This document shows, piece after piece, positions 26,987 through 35,099 of a stretch of 64,000 nt of DNA. Both the position numbers and the translations under genes were made by a program. Below the pieces are notes generated by a model. The model was not told the DNA's origin and did not search any database. It saw only the letters and a program-made list of their open reading frames with translations. Each line of letters starts with the position of its first letter. The first letter of the stretch is position 1. This stretch comes from Streptomyces cathayae. GTDB taxonomy: Bacteria; Actinomycetota; Actinomycetes; Streptomycetales; Streptomycetaceae. The stretch lies in contig NZ_CP121682.1 in the NCBI RefSeq assembly GCF_029760955.1, forward strand, positions 5,518,001 through 5,582,000, in the 5' to 3' direction.

Positions 26987-28192
26987 CTAGAGCTGAAGAT
27001 CACCGTCGACCAGACGCCCCAGGATCAGAGCGATCCTCAGGGTGAAGGCAGAGCGTACATCGGAGGGTGACCAACCGGTGACGTCCGTCACACGTCGCAG
27101 CCGGTAACGGACGGTATTGGGGTGAACGAACAGCATCCGGGCGGCCCCCTCCAGACTGCTCGCCTGCTCCAGATAGACGCTGAGCGTCTCCAGCAGCGCG
27201 GCCCCGGTCTCCTCCAGCGGTCTGTAGATCTCCTCCACCAACTGCTCGCGGGCCGAGGGATCACCGGCGATCGCCCGCTCCGGCAGCAGATCGTCGGCCA
27301 GTACCGGGCGCGGTGCGTCCTGCCAGGCCGTACAGGCCTTGAGGCCCGCTGCGGCGGCCTGCGCGGACCGGGTCGCCGCCAGCAGGTCCGGCACCACCGG
27401 ACCCGCCACCACCGGCCCCTGCGCATACGGGCCGATCAGCGACTTGGCCACCCCCAGCGGGTTGTCGCTGCCGCCCGCGATCACCACCAGCCGGTCCCCG
27501 AGCACCCCCGTCAGCACCTGCAGCTTGGCGTGCCGGGCGGCCCGCCGGATCGCCTCCACGGTCAGCTCGGAGTCACCGTCGGGCGCGGTGCCCAGCACCA
27601 CGCACACATGCTCCGGCGAGTTCCACCCCAGGGCGGCGGCCCGCGACACGGCACCCTCGTCGGCCTCGCCGCTGAGCACCGCGTTCACCACCAGCGACTC
27701 CAGCCGCGCGTCCCAGGCACCCCGTGCCTCGGCGGCCTGCGCGTACACCTGGGCGGTGGCGAAGGCGATCTCCCGCGCGTACACGAGGAGCGCCTCACGC
27801 AGCACCGCCTCGTCGCCCGGCGCCGCCACCTCGTCGATGGCGGACTCCATGACCTCGATGGTGGTGCGCACCATCTCCACGGTCTGCCGCAGCGTGATGG
27901 CCCGGGTCAGCTCGCGCGGCGCGGTGCCGAAGACGTCGGTGGAGATGGCCTGCGGGGCGTCGGGGCGCCGGAACCACTCGGTGAAGGCGGCGATGCCCGC
28001 CTGCGCGACCAGCCCGATCCAGGAACGGTTCTCCGGGGGCATGGCCCGGTACCAGGACAGCGTCTCGTCCATCCGCGTGATCGCCTGCGCCGCCAGGCTG
28101 CCGGACGACTGCTCCAGCCTCTTCAGCGTCGCGGCGTGCGCGTGGACGGGGCGTGCTACGGCATCGTGGGTACTGGTCTCGGGTTCGGGCAC
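26987..28192 (-). CDS. fasR: PucR-family regulator of fatty acid synthesis (FasR)
   Basis: This 401-residue protein has a C-terminal PucR helix-turn-helix (AARMLFVHPNTVRYRLRRV, around residues 350-370) and a GGDEF-like central region, with a GTG start. The position directly upstream of fabD identifies it as FasR, the activator of the fabDHPF operon described in S. coelicolor; that function is taken from the literature on the orthologue and from gene order. It is divergent from the pirin gene at 28263, with a 70-bp gap. Confidence 0.9.
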   Translation of the reverse strand: MPEPETSTHDAVARPVHAHAATLKRLEQSSGSLAAQAITRMDETLSWYRAMPPENRSWIGLVAQAGIAAFTEWFRRPDAPQAISTDVFGTAPRELTRAITLRQTVEMVRTTIEVMESAIDEVAAPGDEAVLREALLVYAREIAFATAQVYAQAAEARGAWDARLESLVVNAVLSGEADEGAVSRAAALGWNSPEHVCVVLGTAPDGDSELTVEAIRRAARHAKLQVLTGVLGDRLVVIAGGSDNPLGVAKSLIGPYAQGPVVAGPVVPDLLAATRSAQAAAAGLKACTAWQDAPRPVLADDLLPERAIAGDPSAREQLVEEIYRPLEETGAALLETLSVYLEQASSLEGAARMLFVHPNTVRYRLRRVTDVTGWSPSDVRSAFTLRIALILGRLVDGDLQL

Positions 28193-28262
28193 GTGGACAA
28201 GACTGCCTTATCCGGACGGGTGAACGGGCCGGGGGTCCACGGGGCAGGCCTACGGTGGACCG

Positions 28263-28922
28263 GTGATACACGTACGGCGCGCGCACGAGCGCTATCAGGG
28301 CGGTGATCCGGCGACCGGGATCGACACCCGGCACGCCTTCTCCTTCGGCCCCCACTACGACCCCGACCACCTCCGCTTCGGCCGGCTCATCGCCTGCAAC
28401 GAGGAGCACCTGGCCCCCGGCGCCGGCTTCGACGAGCATCCGCACAGCCACACCGAGATCGTCACCTGGGTCGTGTCCGGCGAGCTGACCCACCGCGACT
28501 CCACCGGCCAGGAGAGCGTGGTCCGCCCCGGCGACCTGCAACGCCTGAGCGCCGCCTCCGGCGTCCGCCACGTGGAACGCAACGCCGGCCCCGAGCCCCT
28601 GACCTTCCTCCAGATGTGGCTGACCCCGCTGGAGCCCGGCGGCGCCCCCTTCTACGAGATCGTCCCCGACCTGGCCGACTCCACCCCGTACGCCCTCCCG
28701 GAAGCCGGCGCCACGCTCCACGTCCGCCGCCTTTCGGCGGGGGAGCGGACGGCGATCCCGGACGCGGCGTACGTGTACGCCCACGTCGTACGCGGCGAAG
28801 TGACCCTGAACGGCGAACACCTCACCCCGGGCGACGCGGCCCGCGTCACGGACGCCAAAGGGCTCGCGGCTGTCGCGGAGACCACATCGGAGCTCCTGCT
28901 GTGGGAGATGCGCCCGGTGTGA
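28263..28922 (+). CDS. pirin family protein (bicupin)
   Basis: This 219-residue bicupin shows pirin metal-site features in the N-terminal cupin: FDEHPHSHTEIVTWV supplies several His and the Glu. Conserved RPGDLQRLSA and GVRHVE follow. Pirins bind iron or another metal and some are quercetinases; the role here is unknown. It starts with GTG at 28263, divergent from fasR. Neighbouring the fatty-acid regulator may be incidental, although pirin has been linked to acyl metabolism elsewhere. A strong palindrome 55 bases past the stop likely ends its transcript. Confidence 0.92.
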   Translation: MIHVRRAHERYQGGDPATGIDTRHAFSFGPHYDPDHLRFGRLIACNEEHLAPGAGFDEHPHSHTEIVTWVVSGELTHRDSTGQESVVRPGDLQRLSAASGVRHVERNAGPEPLTFLQMWLTPLEPGGAPFYEIVPDLADSTPYALPEAGATLHVRRLSAGERTAIPDAAYVYAHVVRGEVTLNGEHLTPGDAARVTDAKGLAAVAETTSELLLWEMRPV

Positions 28923-28978
28923 CCGCTCCGAGGCCCGCCGAAGTGCAGAGAAAGTCACGCACCCTTCGAAAGCGAGCA

Positions 28979-29008
28979 GAGTTGGTTACACCCAGGTGTA
29001 ACCAACTC
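28979..29008. terminator. palindromic hairpin after the pirin gene
   Basis: A 14-bp perfect stem around CA (arms 28979-28992 and 28995-29008), with core GGTTACACC/GGTGTAACC, lies 57 bases after the pirin stop. It is AT-richer than neighbouring terminators and marks the start of the low-GC island, so it could instead be a recombination site. Confidence 0.6.
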
Positions 29009-29189
29009 CGCAGAACCGCGTGATCATCTCCGTACGGATCCGGCTGAACAGCTTGCCGTGCTCTCAGACGCAGAGCCTCGTGTTCTGGAGCGCCGACTCG
29101 AACAGGGTGCCGACCGACCTGGAGTCGATCTGGCCTCCATAAGGCACCTCGGCCTCCGAGGTGCTGGGCCTGCCGGTGTGGTGTGGCTA

Positions 29190-29277
29190 AAAAGCGTGAG
29201 CAGGTGGCGGGCAACTGTCACTTGAGCGCTCAAATGAGCGAGGTGTGGACAGTTGCGGTCGAAGTGCTCACGCTTTT
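29190..29277. repeat. 88-bp nested inverted repeat
   Basis: Three nested symmetric parts share nearly one centre: outer arms AAAAGCGTGAGCA (29190-29202) and TGCTCACGCTTTT (29265-29277), middle arms GCAACTGTC (29211-29219) and GACAGTTGC (29248-29256), and an inner TTGAGCGCTCAA palindrome (29222-29233). Spacing is asymmetric around the inner palindrome. Both strands therefore encode similar short peptides. It resembles a regulatory site, replication/transfer site or MITE-like remnant; the function is unknown. Confidence 0.75.
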
Positions 29278-29908
29278 CGAGTTGCTCCATGCAGCCGGCG
29301 GGGGCCCGCTGATGGGGAGTGACGAATGCTGCGCGTCAGTTCGAACTCTCCTGCCGTCTGTTGATCCGAAACTCAAAGAGTTCCATCCGAGGCTGCAGCG
29401 AACGTGCGGGCCGCCGAGGTGGCCTGCGAGCGGGTTGCCCGTGCGGCTCACGACGGGGGTGCACCACTTGGCGCTCCAGGTGCGACCGGTGTCCTGGTCG
29501 GAGCGGATACAGACCTGGTCGGTGGTTTGGGGGGCGACGCGAGTGCGACCTCCTTGCATGGTAACGACCTTGGGAAAAATTGAGGTCGGGCCGCGCGGTC
29601 GGAGGCCAGGCCGGCGATGGCGAGGTGGGTCTGCTCGTAGTCCTCGCGGCTTCCGGTGTAGCGCTGAAGCGGATGCCACTGCTTGTACTCGGCACGTGCA
29701 GGGCCGGCGCGCGGGCCGCCGCCCAGGGCGGGGCGAGTTCTTCGGGCAACTCCCCGAAATGTGCGCGGGAGACACCGGACAGGGCAGGATGGGTACAGGC
29801 CGTACGGGCCCAGCTCAGCTTCACAACTCGCCCAGCCTGTAAAGCCCTTCGCCATGTCACGGTCGACTCACTCCCGTCCTTCCCCCCCAGGTCGTTAGGG
29901 TCGGGCCC
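29278..29908. other. gene-poor stretch of the accessory island
   Basis: About 630 bases contain overlapping open frames on both strands, none with codon usage, a ribosome site or recognisable motifs that convince me. A leftward frame around 29300-29590 (with IRSDQDTGRTWSAKWCTPVV) and another around 29600-29855 (with EYKQWHPLQRYTGSREDYEQ) look protein-like, but they are in different frames, which would fit a decayed leftward gene. Confidence 0.4.
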
Positions 29909-30391
29909 ATGGCTTCCATGGATATCTCCCTGCGTCCCGTGCACCCCAGCGATCTGCCTGTGTTCTTCCGGCACATGAGCGACCCCGAGTCGAATCGGAT
30001 GGCCGCCTTCACCGCCGAGGACCCGACGGACCGGGCCCGCTTCGACGCGCATTGGAAGCGCATCCTCGCCTCGCCCGACGTCGTCACCCGCACCGTGCTC
30101 GCGGACGGCGATGTGGTCGGGCACGCGGCCGTGTACGGCGAGCCGGGCGAGCGGGAGGTCACGTATTTCATCGATCGTTACTACTGGGGGCGGGGCATTG
30201 CGACCGCGGCGCTGCGGGGGCTGCTCGCCGAGGTCTCCGAACGCCCGCTGCGCGCCCGGGCGGCGGCGGACAACACGGGATCGGTGCGGGTCCTGGAGAA
30301 GTGCGGCTTCAAGGTCGTCGGCGAGGACCGGGGCTTCGCGAACGCGCGGGGAGCGGAGATCGACGAGCTGGTACTGCGGTTGGATGGATAA
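29909..30391 (+). CDS. GNAT family N-acetyltransferase
   Basis: This 160-residue acetyltransferase has the RimJ/RimL-like GNAT layout: ISLRPVHPSDLPVFF at the start, acetyl-CoA motif A YYWGRGIATAALRGLL (Q/RxxGxG/A loop), and motif B ADNTGSVRVLEKCGFKVVGE. The substrate is unknown. Starts at 29909 or the ATG at 29918 are both possible. It is the only gene of ordinary composition in this part of the island, followed by a small membrane protein. Confidence 0.9.
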   Translation: MASMDISLRPVHPSDLPVFFRHMSDPESNRMAAFTAEDPTDRARFDAHWKRILASPDVVTRTVLADGDVVGHAAVYGEPGEREVTYFIDRYYWGRGIATAALRGLLAEVSERPLRARAAADNTGSVRVLEKCGFKVVGEDRGFANARGAEIDELVLRLDG

Positions 30392-30457
30392 TTTTCCCCA
30401 CCCTCGTAAACGTGTTGGTCGAATTAGCGATATAGCCAAGTGGATAGTTGGTATGGG

Positions 30458-30730
30458 ATGAATCAGGTCGACCTGATTGAACTCGCGGAGCGTGTCTCTT
30501 CCGAGATGCACGTGGGGAGTGTTGTTTTCTCCGGGATTATGTTTCCTGTGGGGCTCGTTATCGCCTGCAACATCGCGCAGATGGCGGATCGGGTGTTCCT
30601 GTTCCTGGCGGGCGTGCTACCCGGCCCTGTGGAGAGGGCTACTCCGGGGTCGCTCCGGTTCGCCGCCGGTATTTTGGCATTCCTGTCTCTGATCGGTTTG
30701 GTGGTCGAGATTCGTATGGGTCTGACCTGA
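30458..30730 (+). CDS. small membrane protein of atypical composition
   Basis: This predicted 90-residue protein has two hydrophobic helices (VVFSGIMFPVGLVIACNIA and FAAGILAFLSLIGLVV). I recognise no family. Codons such as ATT, GTT, TTT and GGT are frequent, unlike flanking core genes, which suggests recent acquisition. The ribosome site is weak; a GTG at 30440 is an alternative start that adds six residues. Confidence 0.55.
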   Translation: MNQVDLIELAERVSSEMHVGSVVFSGIMFPVGLVIACNIAQMADRVFLFLAGVLPGPVERATPGSLRFAAGILAFLSLIGLVVEIRMGLT

Positions 30731-30840
30731 CGCGGGGCACAGGACGGCCCATCGACAAGAAGGCGTTCCTCAACCGCTCTTGGAACGTGCGGGTCGAACA
30801 GGGGTCCTGGGCGAGCGATCTTCTGGTGGCGCGGGCATGA
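30731..30840 (+). pseudogene. possible C-terminal gene fragment
   Basis: A frame ending at 30838-30840 reads KKAFLNRSWNVRVEQGSW and continues to LLVARA with coding-like third positions, but has no start codon or upstream body because it runs into the preceding membrane-protein gene in another frame. It may be the tail of a deleted gene. The following 313 bases (30841-31153) contain an imperfect repeat around GTGGATCCAG and no gene I can support. Confidence 0.3.
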
Positions 30841-31153
30841 AGGCAGGGCTTCTCGGTAGCTCGGAGATGCGAATCAAACCGAGCAGCACGGGGAGGCCCT
30901 GTTGTCCTTGTTGTGCGCGTCCACGCCCGCTGGCTTCAACCTGGATCCACAGCCCGACCGTCACGCGGTGGATCCAGGCTGAGGTGGGTGGCGGAGCTGG
31001 CATCGAGGGAGGAGTGGAAACGGGCATCAACTACACCTGGGGATGCTCGCTGCGGCTCCGTTGCAGCTGAGGAAGAACCTTGTGCCGCCGGGCCAGGACT
31101 AATTTCCTCTCGGGCCGGCGGCCTCCGATTCAGGCGCAGAAAGGTAGTTTTTC

Positions 31154-31375
31154 ATGTTTATTGTTCCCCTGCTCCTTGGGCTCGCTTGTCTTGCCTTTGG
31201 CCTGGCACTGGCCAAAAACCATCGTGGGTTCCGGGATCGACTGGTGGCATCGCCCGTCAACTTGGCCTTGGGTGATGACAAGGTTCCAGGAACGTTCAAG
31301 GCTGTCGGTGTGATGGCGGCCATCCTGGGGGTCTTCATTACGACCTTCGGAGTGATCTTTGCAATCTTCTCGTAG
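31154..31375 (+). CDS. small membrane protein (73 aa)
   Basis: This 73-residue protein has an N-terminal helix (FIVPLLLGLACLAFGLALA) and a C-terminal helix (VGVMAAILGVFITTFGVIFAIF), with a short polar loop between. AAAGG lies about 11 bases upstream. Codon usage is again AT-richer than the chromosome average here. I do not recognise a family; it converges on another small membrane protein 2 bases away. Confidence 0.65.
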   Translation: MFIVPLLLGLACLAFGLALAKNHRGFRDRLVASPVNLALGDDKVPGTFKAVGVMAAILGVFITTFGVIFAIFS

Positions 31376-31377
31376 AC

Positions 31378-31623
31378 CTATTTGTCCATTGAACCGCTCG
31401 TGAACGGAGATGGGTGAGCACAAGGAAGTATTGAGCCGGAACTGATGGGTTTCCTACCCGTCACAGCGCCGACCATCACGAGCACCACGGCGATCACCAC
31501 GGTGCCGAGCCCGATGGACAGCAGGTGCGAGGCATGCCGCCGGTATGCAGCCAGGACGTGGCGAGTGGTCCCGAAGTCCACCGCCACCGCCGGGGCCTTC
31601 GGGACCCGTACCTCGGACGTCAC
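31378..31623 (-). CDS. small single-pass membrane protein
   Basis: From a GTG at 31623 with GGGAG 6 bases upstream, this 81-residue protein has one clear transmembrane helix (LLSIGLGTVVIAVVLVMVGAV) preceded by an Arg/His-rich cytoplasmic segment. No family is recognised. It lies just downstream of the DUF397/WhiJ-like genes on the same strand and could be co-transcribed with them (68-bp gap). Confidence 0.55.
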   Translation of the reverse strand: MTSEVRVPKAPAVAVDFGTTRHVLAAYRRHASHLLSIGLGTVVIAVVLVMVGAVTGRKPISSGSILPCAHPSPFTSGSMDK

Positions 31624-31691
31624 AATCACTCCCTGGAGAAGCGACCGCACAGCGTGGCGCTGCCCGGCCACGCTTCAGAAGGGATGGATGT

Positions 31692-31979
31692 TCAGGCGCG
31701 CCGTGTCGGCCGGCGCAGGCCGCCGACGAACACCTGCCAGGCACCGGCACCGACGGTGACGACCGGGCCGGACGGGCTCTTGCTGTCGCGCACCGGGACG
31801 GCACCGGCGAGGCAGCCGTCGGCCACCTCGACGCAGTCGCCGCCGGTGTTGCCGCTGTACGAGGACGTGCGCCAGGCGGCGCCATCGGTGACGGTGCACT
31901 CCACGCATTCGCCGCCAGTGCTTCCGCTGTAACTGGACTTACGCCACTGCACGTTCCTCGGACTGGGAGCGATCTTCAT
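31692..31979 (-). CDS. DUF397 protein with duplicated N-terminal motif
   Basis: This 95-residue protein is a DUF397 family member, normally about 60-70 residues, partnered with WhiJ-like regulators. The usual motif WRKSSYSGSTGGECVE occurs twice, at about residues 12-27 and again as WRTSSYSGNTGGDCVE near 36-51, followed by one normal C-terminal half (AVPVRDSKSPSGPVV, WQVFVGGLR). GGAGG lies 6 bases before the ATG. It overlaps the upstream regulator by 41 bases, implying coupled expression. In WhiJ systems the DUF397 protein is thought to modulate the DNA-binding partner. Confidence 0.92.
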   Translation of the reverse strand: MKIAPSPRNVQWRKSSYSGSTGGECVECTVTDGAAWRTSSYSGNTGGDCVEVADGCLAGAVPVRDSKSPSGPVVTVGAGAWQVFVGGLRRPTRRA

Positions 31980-32787
31980 AGCGTTCCTCCATCACTCGCG
32001 CGATCAGTGCTGCTGAGTCCTCTACGGAGAGGGCCGCGGCCTGCAGGCGAGCGTAACGGAGGGTGGCTTCCCTGATGGTCTCCGGGTTGGCGGTCATATG
32101 ACCGGAGATGAGGTCCTCCGTGTAGATGATGTCCGGGTCGTCGTTGAAGCGCATGGTGGTGAATGCCCCGTCAAGGCTGGCGTGTTCACCCGCAGCGTTC
32201 GGGAGCACCTGTACGTGTACCCAGCGGTGACGCGTGAACTCCAACAGGCGGGCGAGTTGGCTCCGCATGACCTCGTGGCCACCGACCGGCCGGAGTAGTA
32301 CCGCCTCGTCCAGAACCACCCAGGTGACAGGTGGTTGCTCCCGGTTCAGAATGCGCTGGCGCTCCATGCGAGCCGCTACCAGGCCATCCAGGTCGTCCGG
32401 CATTCCGGTGGCCAGTACAGCCCGTGCGTACTCCTTCGTCTGCAGTAGCCCGTACACCAACTGCGCTTGGTACGTGGAGAGGTATGCGGCCCTCGCCTCC
32501 ATTTCCGCGTGTGGCTGGAACCAGGAGGGAAGTTGGCTGCGCAGGACCAGACCGATCAGGCGGGAGAACAACCCGTCCGTGCCGAGGGCGGCGTCCACGC
32601 GTTCGGAGAAGTCGCGGGTGGGGATCTTCTTCGTGGTCTCGATCTGGCCGATCAACGAGCCCGTGCAGAAGATGATCTCGCCGAGTTGGCCCTGCTTGAG
32701 GCCGTGGGCCTCGCGCTGGCGGCGCAGTTCCCAGCCGTAGTAGTCGAGCGGGGACGCGGTGGGATCGAGCGTCTGGATGTTGGCCAC
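31939..32787 (-). CDS. WhiJ-like XRE regulator (HTH + DUF5753)
   Basis: This 282-residue protein has an N-terminal XRE helix-turn-helix (LRRQREAHGLKQGQLGEII, SLIGQIETTKKIPT) and a DUF5753 domain (RAAYLSTYQAQLVYGLLQT, EYARAVL, RQRIL, VVLDEAVLLRPVGG, VQVLPNAAGEH). The GTG at 32787 is the start, with GGAGG 7 bases upstream. WhiJ and its many Streptomyces paralogues regulate development and antibiotic production. The gene forms the typical three-part locus with the downstream DUF397 gene and the divergent GHKL ATPase gene. Confidence 0.92.
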   Translation of the reverse strand: MANIQTLDPTASPLDYYGWELRRQREAHGLKQGQLGEIIFCTGSLIGQIETTKKIPTRDFSERVDAALGTDGLFSRLIGLVLRSQLPSWFQPHAEMEARAAYLSTYQAQLVYGLLQTKEYARAVLATGMPDDLDGLVAARMERQRILNREQPPVTWVVLDEAVLLRPVGGHEVMRSQLARLLEFTRHRWVHVQVLPNAAGEHASLDGAFTTMRFNDDPDIIYTEDLISGHMTANPETIREATLRYARLQAAALSVEDSAALIARVMEERYEDRSQSEERAVA

Positions 32788-32870
32788 GGTGGTGCCTCCG
32801 GCCTGAAACGCCTCTCGGCGTTGATTTCGGTGCGTAGTCGAGCGTATGCGGTGCGTCGCAATCTGGTGGG

Positions 32871-33314
32871 GTGAATCAGACAACTGGTCCGCGTGTGACG
32901 GACTTCGAGACGCACTACCGGGCCGAGTTCGCGTTGGGTGAGCACTCGGTCCGGCACCTGCGCCGCATCCTGCGGCTCTACCTCAAGGGCTCGGGCCTGC
33001 TGGAGGTGGCCGGCGCGGCCGAACTCGCGGTGTCGGAACTCCTCGCCAACGTCATCCGGCACGTACCCGGCCGCCGTTGTGGAATCTGCTTCCTGCTGCA
33101 GCCCGGCGGCGTGCGGGTGGAGGTCTCCGACAGGTGTCCGCGACTGCCCGTTCCGGGAGCGGGGGACACGCTTGCCGAGGGTGGGCGCGGGCTGCTGCTC
33201 GTCGAGGCGGTGACCGAACGGTGGGGTGTGACGCCGCATCCCGACGGCGGCGGCAAGACCGTGTGGTTCGAGTGCGGTCGCAGTCCCGCACCCCGACCGG
33301 CACCGCGCCCGTGA
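32871..33314 (+). CDS. GHKL ATPase, RsbW-like (WhiJ-locus partner)
   Basis: This 147-residue single-domain ATP-binding protein has the HATPase_c_2 boxes: N box LAVSELLANVIRHV, G1 box VEVSDRCPRLP and G2 box GGRGLLLVEAVTERWG. Such anti-sigma-like proteins accompany WhiJ/DUF397 loci throughout Streptomyces, and their targets are mostly unknown. It starts with GTG at 32871, divergent from the XRE gene over 83 bases, so both promoters lie in that gap. Confidence 0.9.
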   Translation: MNQTTGPRVTDFETHYRAEFALGEHSVRHLRRILRLYLKGSGLLEVAGAAELAVSELLANVIRHVPGRRCGICFLLQPGGVRVEVSDRCPRLPVPGAGDTLAEGGRGLLLVEAVTERWGVTPHPDGGGKTVWFECGRSPAPRPAPRP

Positions 33315-33395
33315 AGGGAGGTGGCGGTGGTGCAGAAGGCTCCGCAGCGAGATCTTCCAGTCGGGGGTGCCGGGCTGGGAGCGGTGAGCCTGCTT

Positions 33396-33473
33396 CGGTG
33401 AGGGGTGCCCGGCGTGGGTTCCGGCGTCGGCGGTCGGGCGCTTGGTGGGCGCATAACTCAAAGAAAACTTTAG
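33396..33473. repeat. 78-bp dispersed repeat, copy A
   Basis: This segment aligns without gaps to 40693-40770, with about 58 of 78 bases identical by hand count and an identical AT-rich core CTCAAAGAAAACT. Most differences are transitions. It ends inside the abiE promoter/operator region. Confidence 0.7.
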
Positions 33474-33525
33474 TTCTGTGCGCAGATGTGCATGAAACTC
33501 AAGTATTCTTTGAGGTTCATGCACA
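33457..33525. promoter_or_regulatory. probable AbiEi operator/promoter region
   Basis: CTCAAAGAA (33457-33465) is mirrored by TTCTTTGAG (33506-33514), and a 16-base inverted repeat with one mismatch (33487-33502 and 33510-33525, TGTGCATGAA arms) lies within it. The start of abiEi is 16 bases downstream. AbiEi antitoxins are known to repress their own promoters by binding inverted repeats, so these are the expected sites. Confidence 0.75.
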
Positions 33526-33540
33526 ACCAAGGGTGGCGAT

Positions 33541-34140
33541 GTGTCCGAAGACCGCGTGGGCAGGCGCGCTGCCCTCTGGCGGACCGCGGCCGGTCAGCGC
33601 GGCTATTTCACCGCCGCGCAGGCGGTGGACGCCGGGTATTCCCACCAGGCTCAGCACTACCACGCTCAGCACGGCAACTGGTTGGTGGTCGACCGGGCGC
33701 TCTACCGTTTGCGGGAGTTCTCCGACCTGCCGAGTGAGGGTGACGAACAACTGGTGTGCTGGTCGCTGTGGAGCAAGGGGAGGGCTGTGGTCTCCCATGC
33801 CACCGCCCTCGCGGCCCACGACCTCGGCACGGCGAACCCGTCCCGTATCCACCTCACTGTGCCGCGTGGCTTCCGGCAGAAGTCGGACGCGGTGATTCTG
33901 CATCGCGCCGAACTCACGCAGTCGGACGTGGAGGACCGGATGGGGTACCGGGTGACGACACCGCTGCGCGCCATCGCCGAGTGCGCGGCAGCGGATGAGG
34001 ACCAGGATGTCCTGGACGGAGCAGTGAGTGAGGCGCTGGAACGAGGGATGGTGTCCCGCCGAAGGCTGCTTCATGCCGCCCAACTGCTGGGCCCGCGAGC
34101 GGAACTGGGCGTGGAGCGGGCGTTGGAGGCGTTGTCGTGA
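33541..34140 (+). CDS. AbiEi-type antitoxin (type IV toxin-antitoxin)
   Basis: This 199-residue protein has the AbiEi layout: an N-terminal winged helix (YFTAAQAVDAGYSHQAQHYH, WLVVDRALYRL) and the C-terminal domain marked by AVVSHATALAAHDLG, IHLTVPRGFRQ and VTTPLRAIAECAA. AbiEi opposes the AbiEii nucleotidyltransferase toxin without direct contact and autoregulates the operon. It starts with GTG at 33541 after AGGGTGG. The stop overlaps the toxin start by 4 bases (GTGA). Confidence 0.9.
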   Translation: MSEDRVGRRAALWRTAAGQRGYFTAAQAVDAGYSHQAQHYHAQHGNWLVVDRALYRLREFSDLPSEGDEQLVCWSLWSKGRAVVSHATALAAHDLGTANPSRIHLTVPRGFRQKSDAVILHRAELTQSDVEDRMGYRVTTPLRAIAECAAADEDQDVLDGAVSEALERGMVSRRRLLHAAQLLGPRAELGVERALEALS

Positions 34141-35099
34141 CCGGTCGCTACCGTGACGCCGCCGACTTGCGTCGCGCCCTGGAAACCCGGCTGAAGCAGG
34201 AAGCCGACAGGTCCGGAACCGATCTGGCCCGCAGACGGCGGCTCGTCGTCTTCGACCGCATGGCGGCGCGCCTCGCGGAGGACCGGGCAAGTGGCTGGAT
34301 CCTCAAGGGCGGCGCGGCCATGGAGTTCCGGCTCACCGGGCGCGCTCGTACGACGAAGGACCTGGATCTGGCGCTGAGGCCCGAGGACGGCTCCGATACG
34401 GACGGGAACGAGGTGCGCGAGCTGCTGATCGACGCTCTGGCGGCTGATCTGGACCGGGACGGGTTCCGCTTCCGGGTCGGTCCGGCCGTGTCGCTGACGG
34501 CGGACACGGCCGGGCGGGGCGGCTGGCGGTTCTCCGTCGAGTCCCATCTCGCGGGCAAGGTGTTCGCAGGCGTCAGGGTGGACGTCGTGGACCGTGGAGA
34601 GGAGATCGCCCGGACGGAATTCCTCCCGCTGCCCAACACCCTCCAGTTCGCAGGGACCCCGCAGCGTGCGATCGAGACCGTTGACCGCCGACAGCACTTC
34701 GCGGAAAAGTTGCACGCTTTCACCCGCGACTACGGTGACCGTCCCAACACACGGGTCAAGGATCTGGTGGACCTTGTACTGCTGGCCGAGGACGGCTTGC
34801 CGGGCGACGCGACTCTTGTGCAGGTCGTACGGCATGTCTTCGCCGCACGGGCCACGCACGAGGTTCCGGGGGAGCTCGCGGACCCACCGCCCCGATGGCG
34901 GGACAGCTACCCTGAGCTGGCCCGGGAACTGGCCACCGAAGCCCCGCCGACGCTCGACGCCGCACTCGGACTGGTACGGGGATTGTGGGCAGCGGCCCTC
35001 GCCGACAGAAGCCCCGCCCCCGGCACGGTGGACCGTGCCGGGGGCGGGGGAGGAGGGCTGGGAGGTCAGAGCGTCAGAACGTCAGGCCCCAGCTGTTGA
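34137..35099 (+). CDS. AbiEii-type nucleotidyltransferase toxin
   Basis: This 320-residue protein has the AbiEii fold signatures: WILKGGAAMEFRL with RARTTKDLDLAL (nucleotidyltransferase GG and metal-binding Asp motifs) and the C-terminal KLHAFTRDYGDRPNTRVKD block. The toxins transfer nucleotides to RNA, halting growth; AbiE also aborts phage infection in lactococci. The last ~25 residues (after about ALADRSP) are encoded by a terminator hairpin and overlap the convergent protease gene by 26 bases, so the natural stop may have been lost. The pair lies at the island edge. Confidence 0.9.
   Translation: MTGRYRDAADLRRALETRLKQEADRSGTDLARRRRLVVFDRMAARLAEDRASGWILKGGAAMEFRLTGRARTTKDLDLALRPEDGSDTDGNEVRELLIDALAADLDRDGFRFRVGPAVSLTADTAGRGGWRFSVESHLAGKVFAGVRVDVVDRGEEIARTEFLPLPNTLQFAGTPQRAIETVDRRQHFAEKLHAFTRDYGDRPNTRVKDLVDLVLLAEDGLPGDATLVQVVRHVFAARATHEVPGELADPPPRWRDSYPELARELATEAPPTLDAALGLVRGLWAAALADRSPAPGTVDRAGGGGGGLGGQSVRTSGPSC
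35012..35049. terminator. 18-bp hairpin inside the AbiEii tail
   Basis: Perfect arms CCCCGCCCCCGGCACGGT (35012-35029) and 35032-35049 around GG, followed by a G-rich stretch. It sits 24 bases beyond the 3' end of the leftward protease gene and is probably that gene's terminator, yet is read as codons by abiEii. Confidence 0.85.

Noticed and set aside
29183..29842. 219-residue rightward open frame in the island
   Set aside because: It begins inside the nested palindrome, has no ribosome site or motif, and codon use is not gene-like.
30780..31070. Short rightward open frame after the first small membrane protein
   Set aside because: Low complexity, no motif or ribosome site, and its repeats come from a local imperfect inverted repeat.
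33077..33895. Rightward open frame overlapping the GHKL ATPase and AbiEi genes
   Set aside because: It overlaps two supported genes in another frame and shows only shadow-like Arg-rich sequence.
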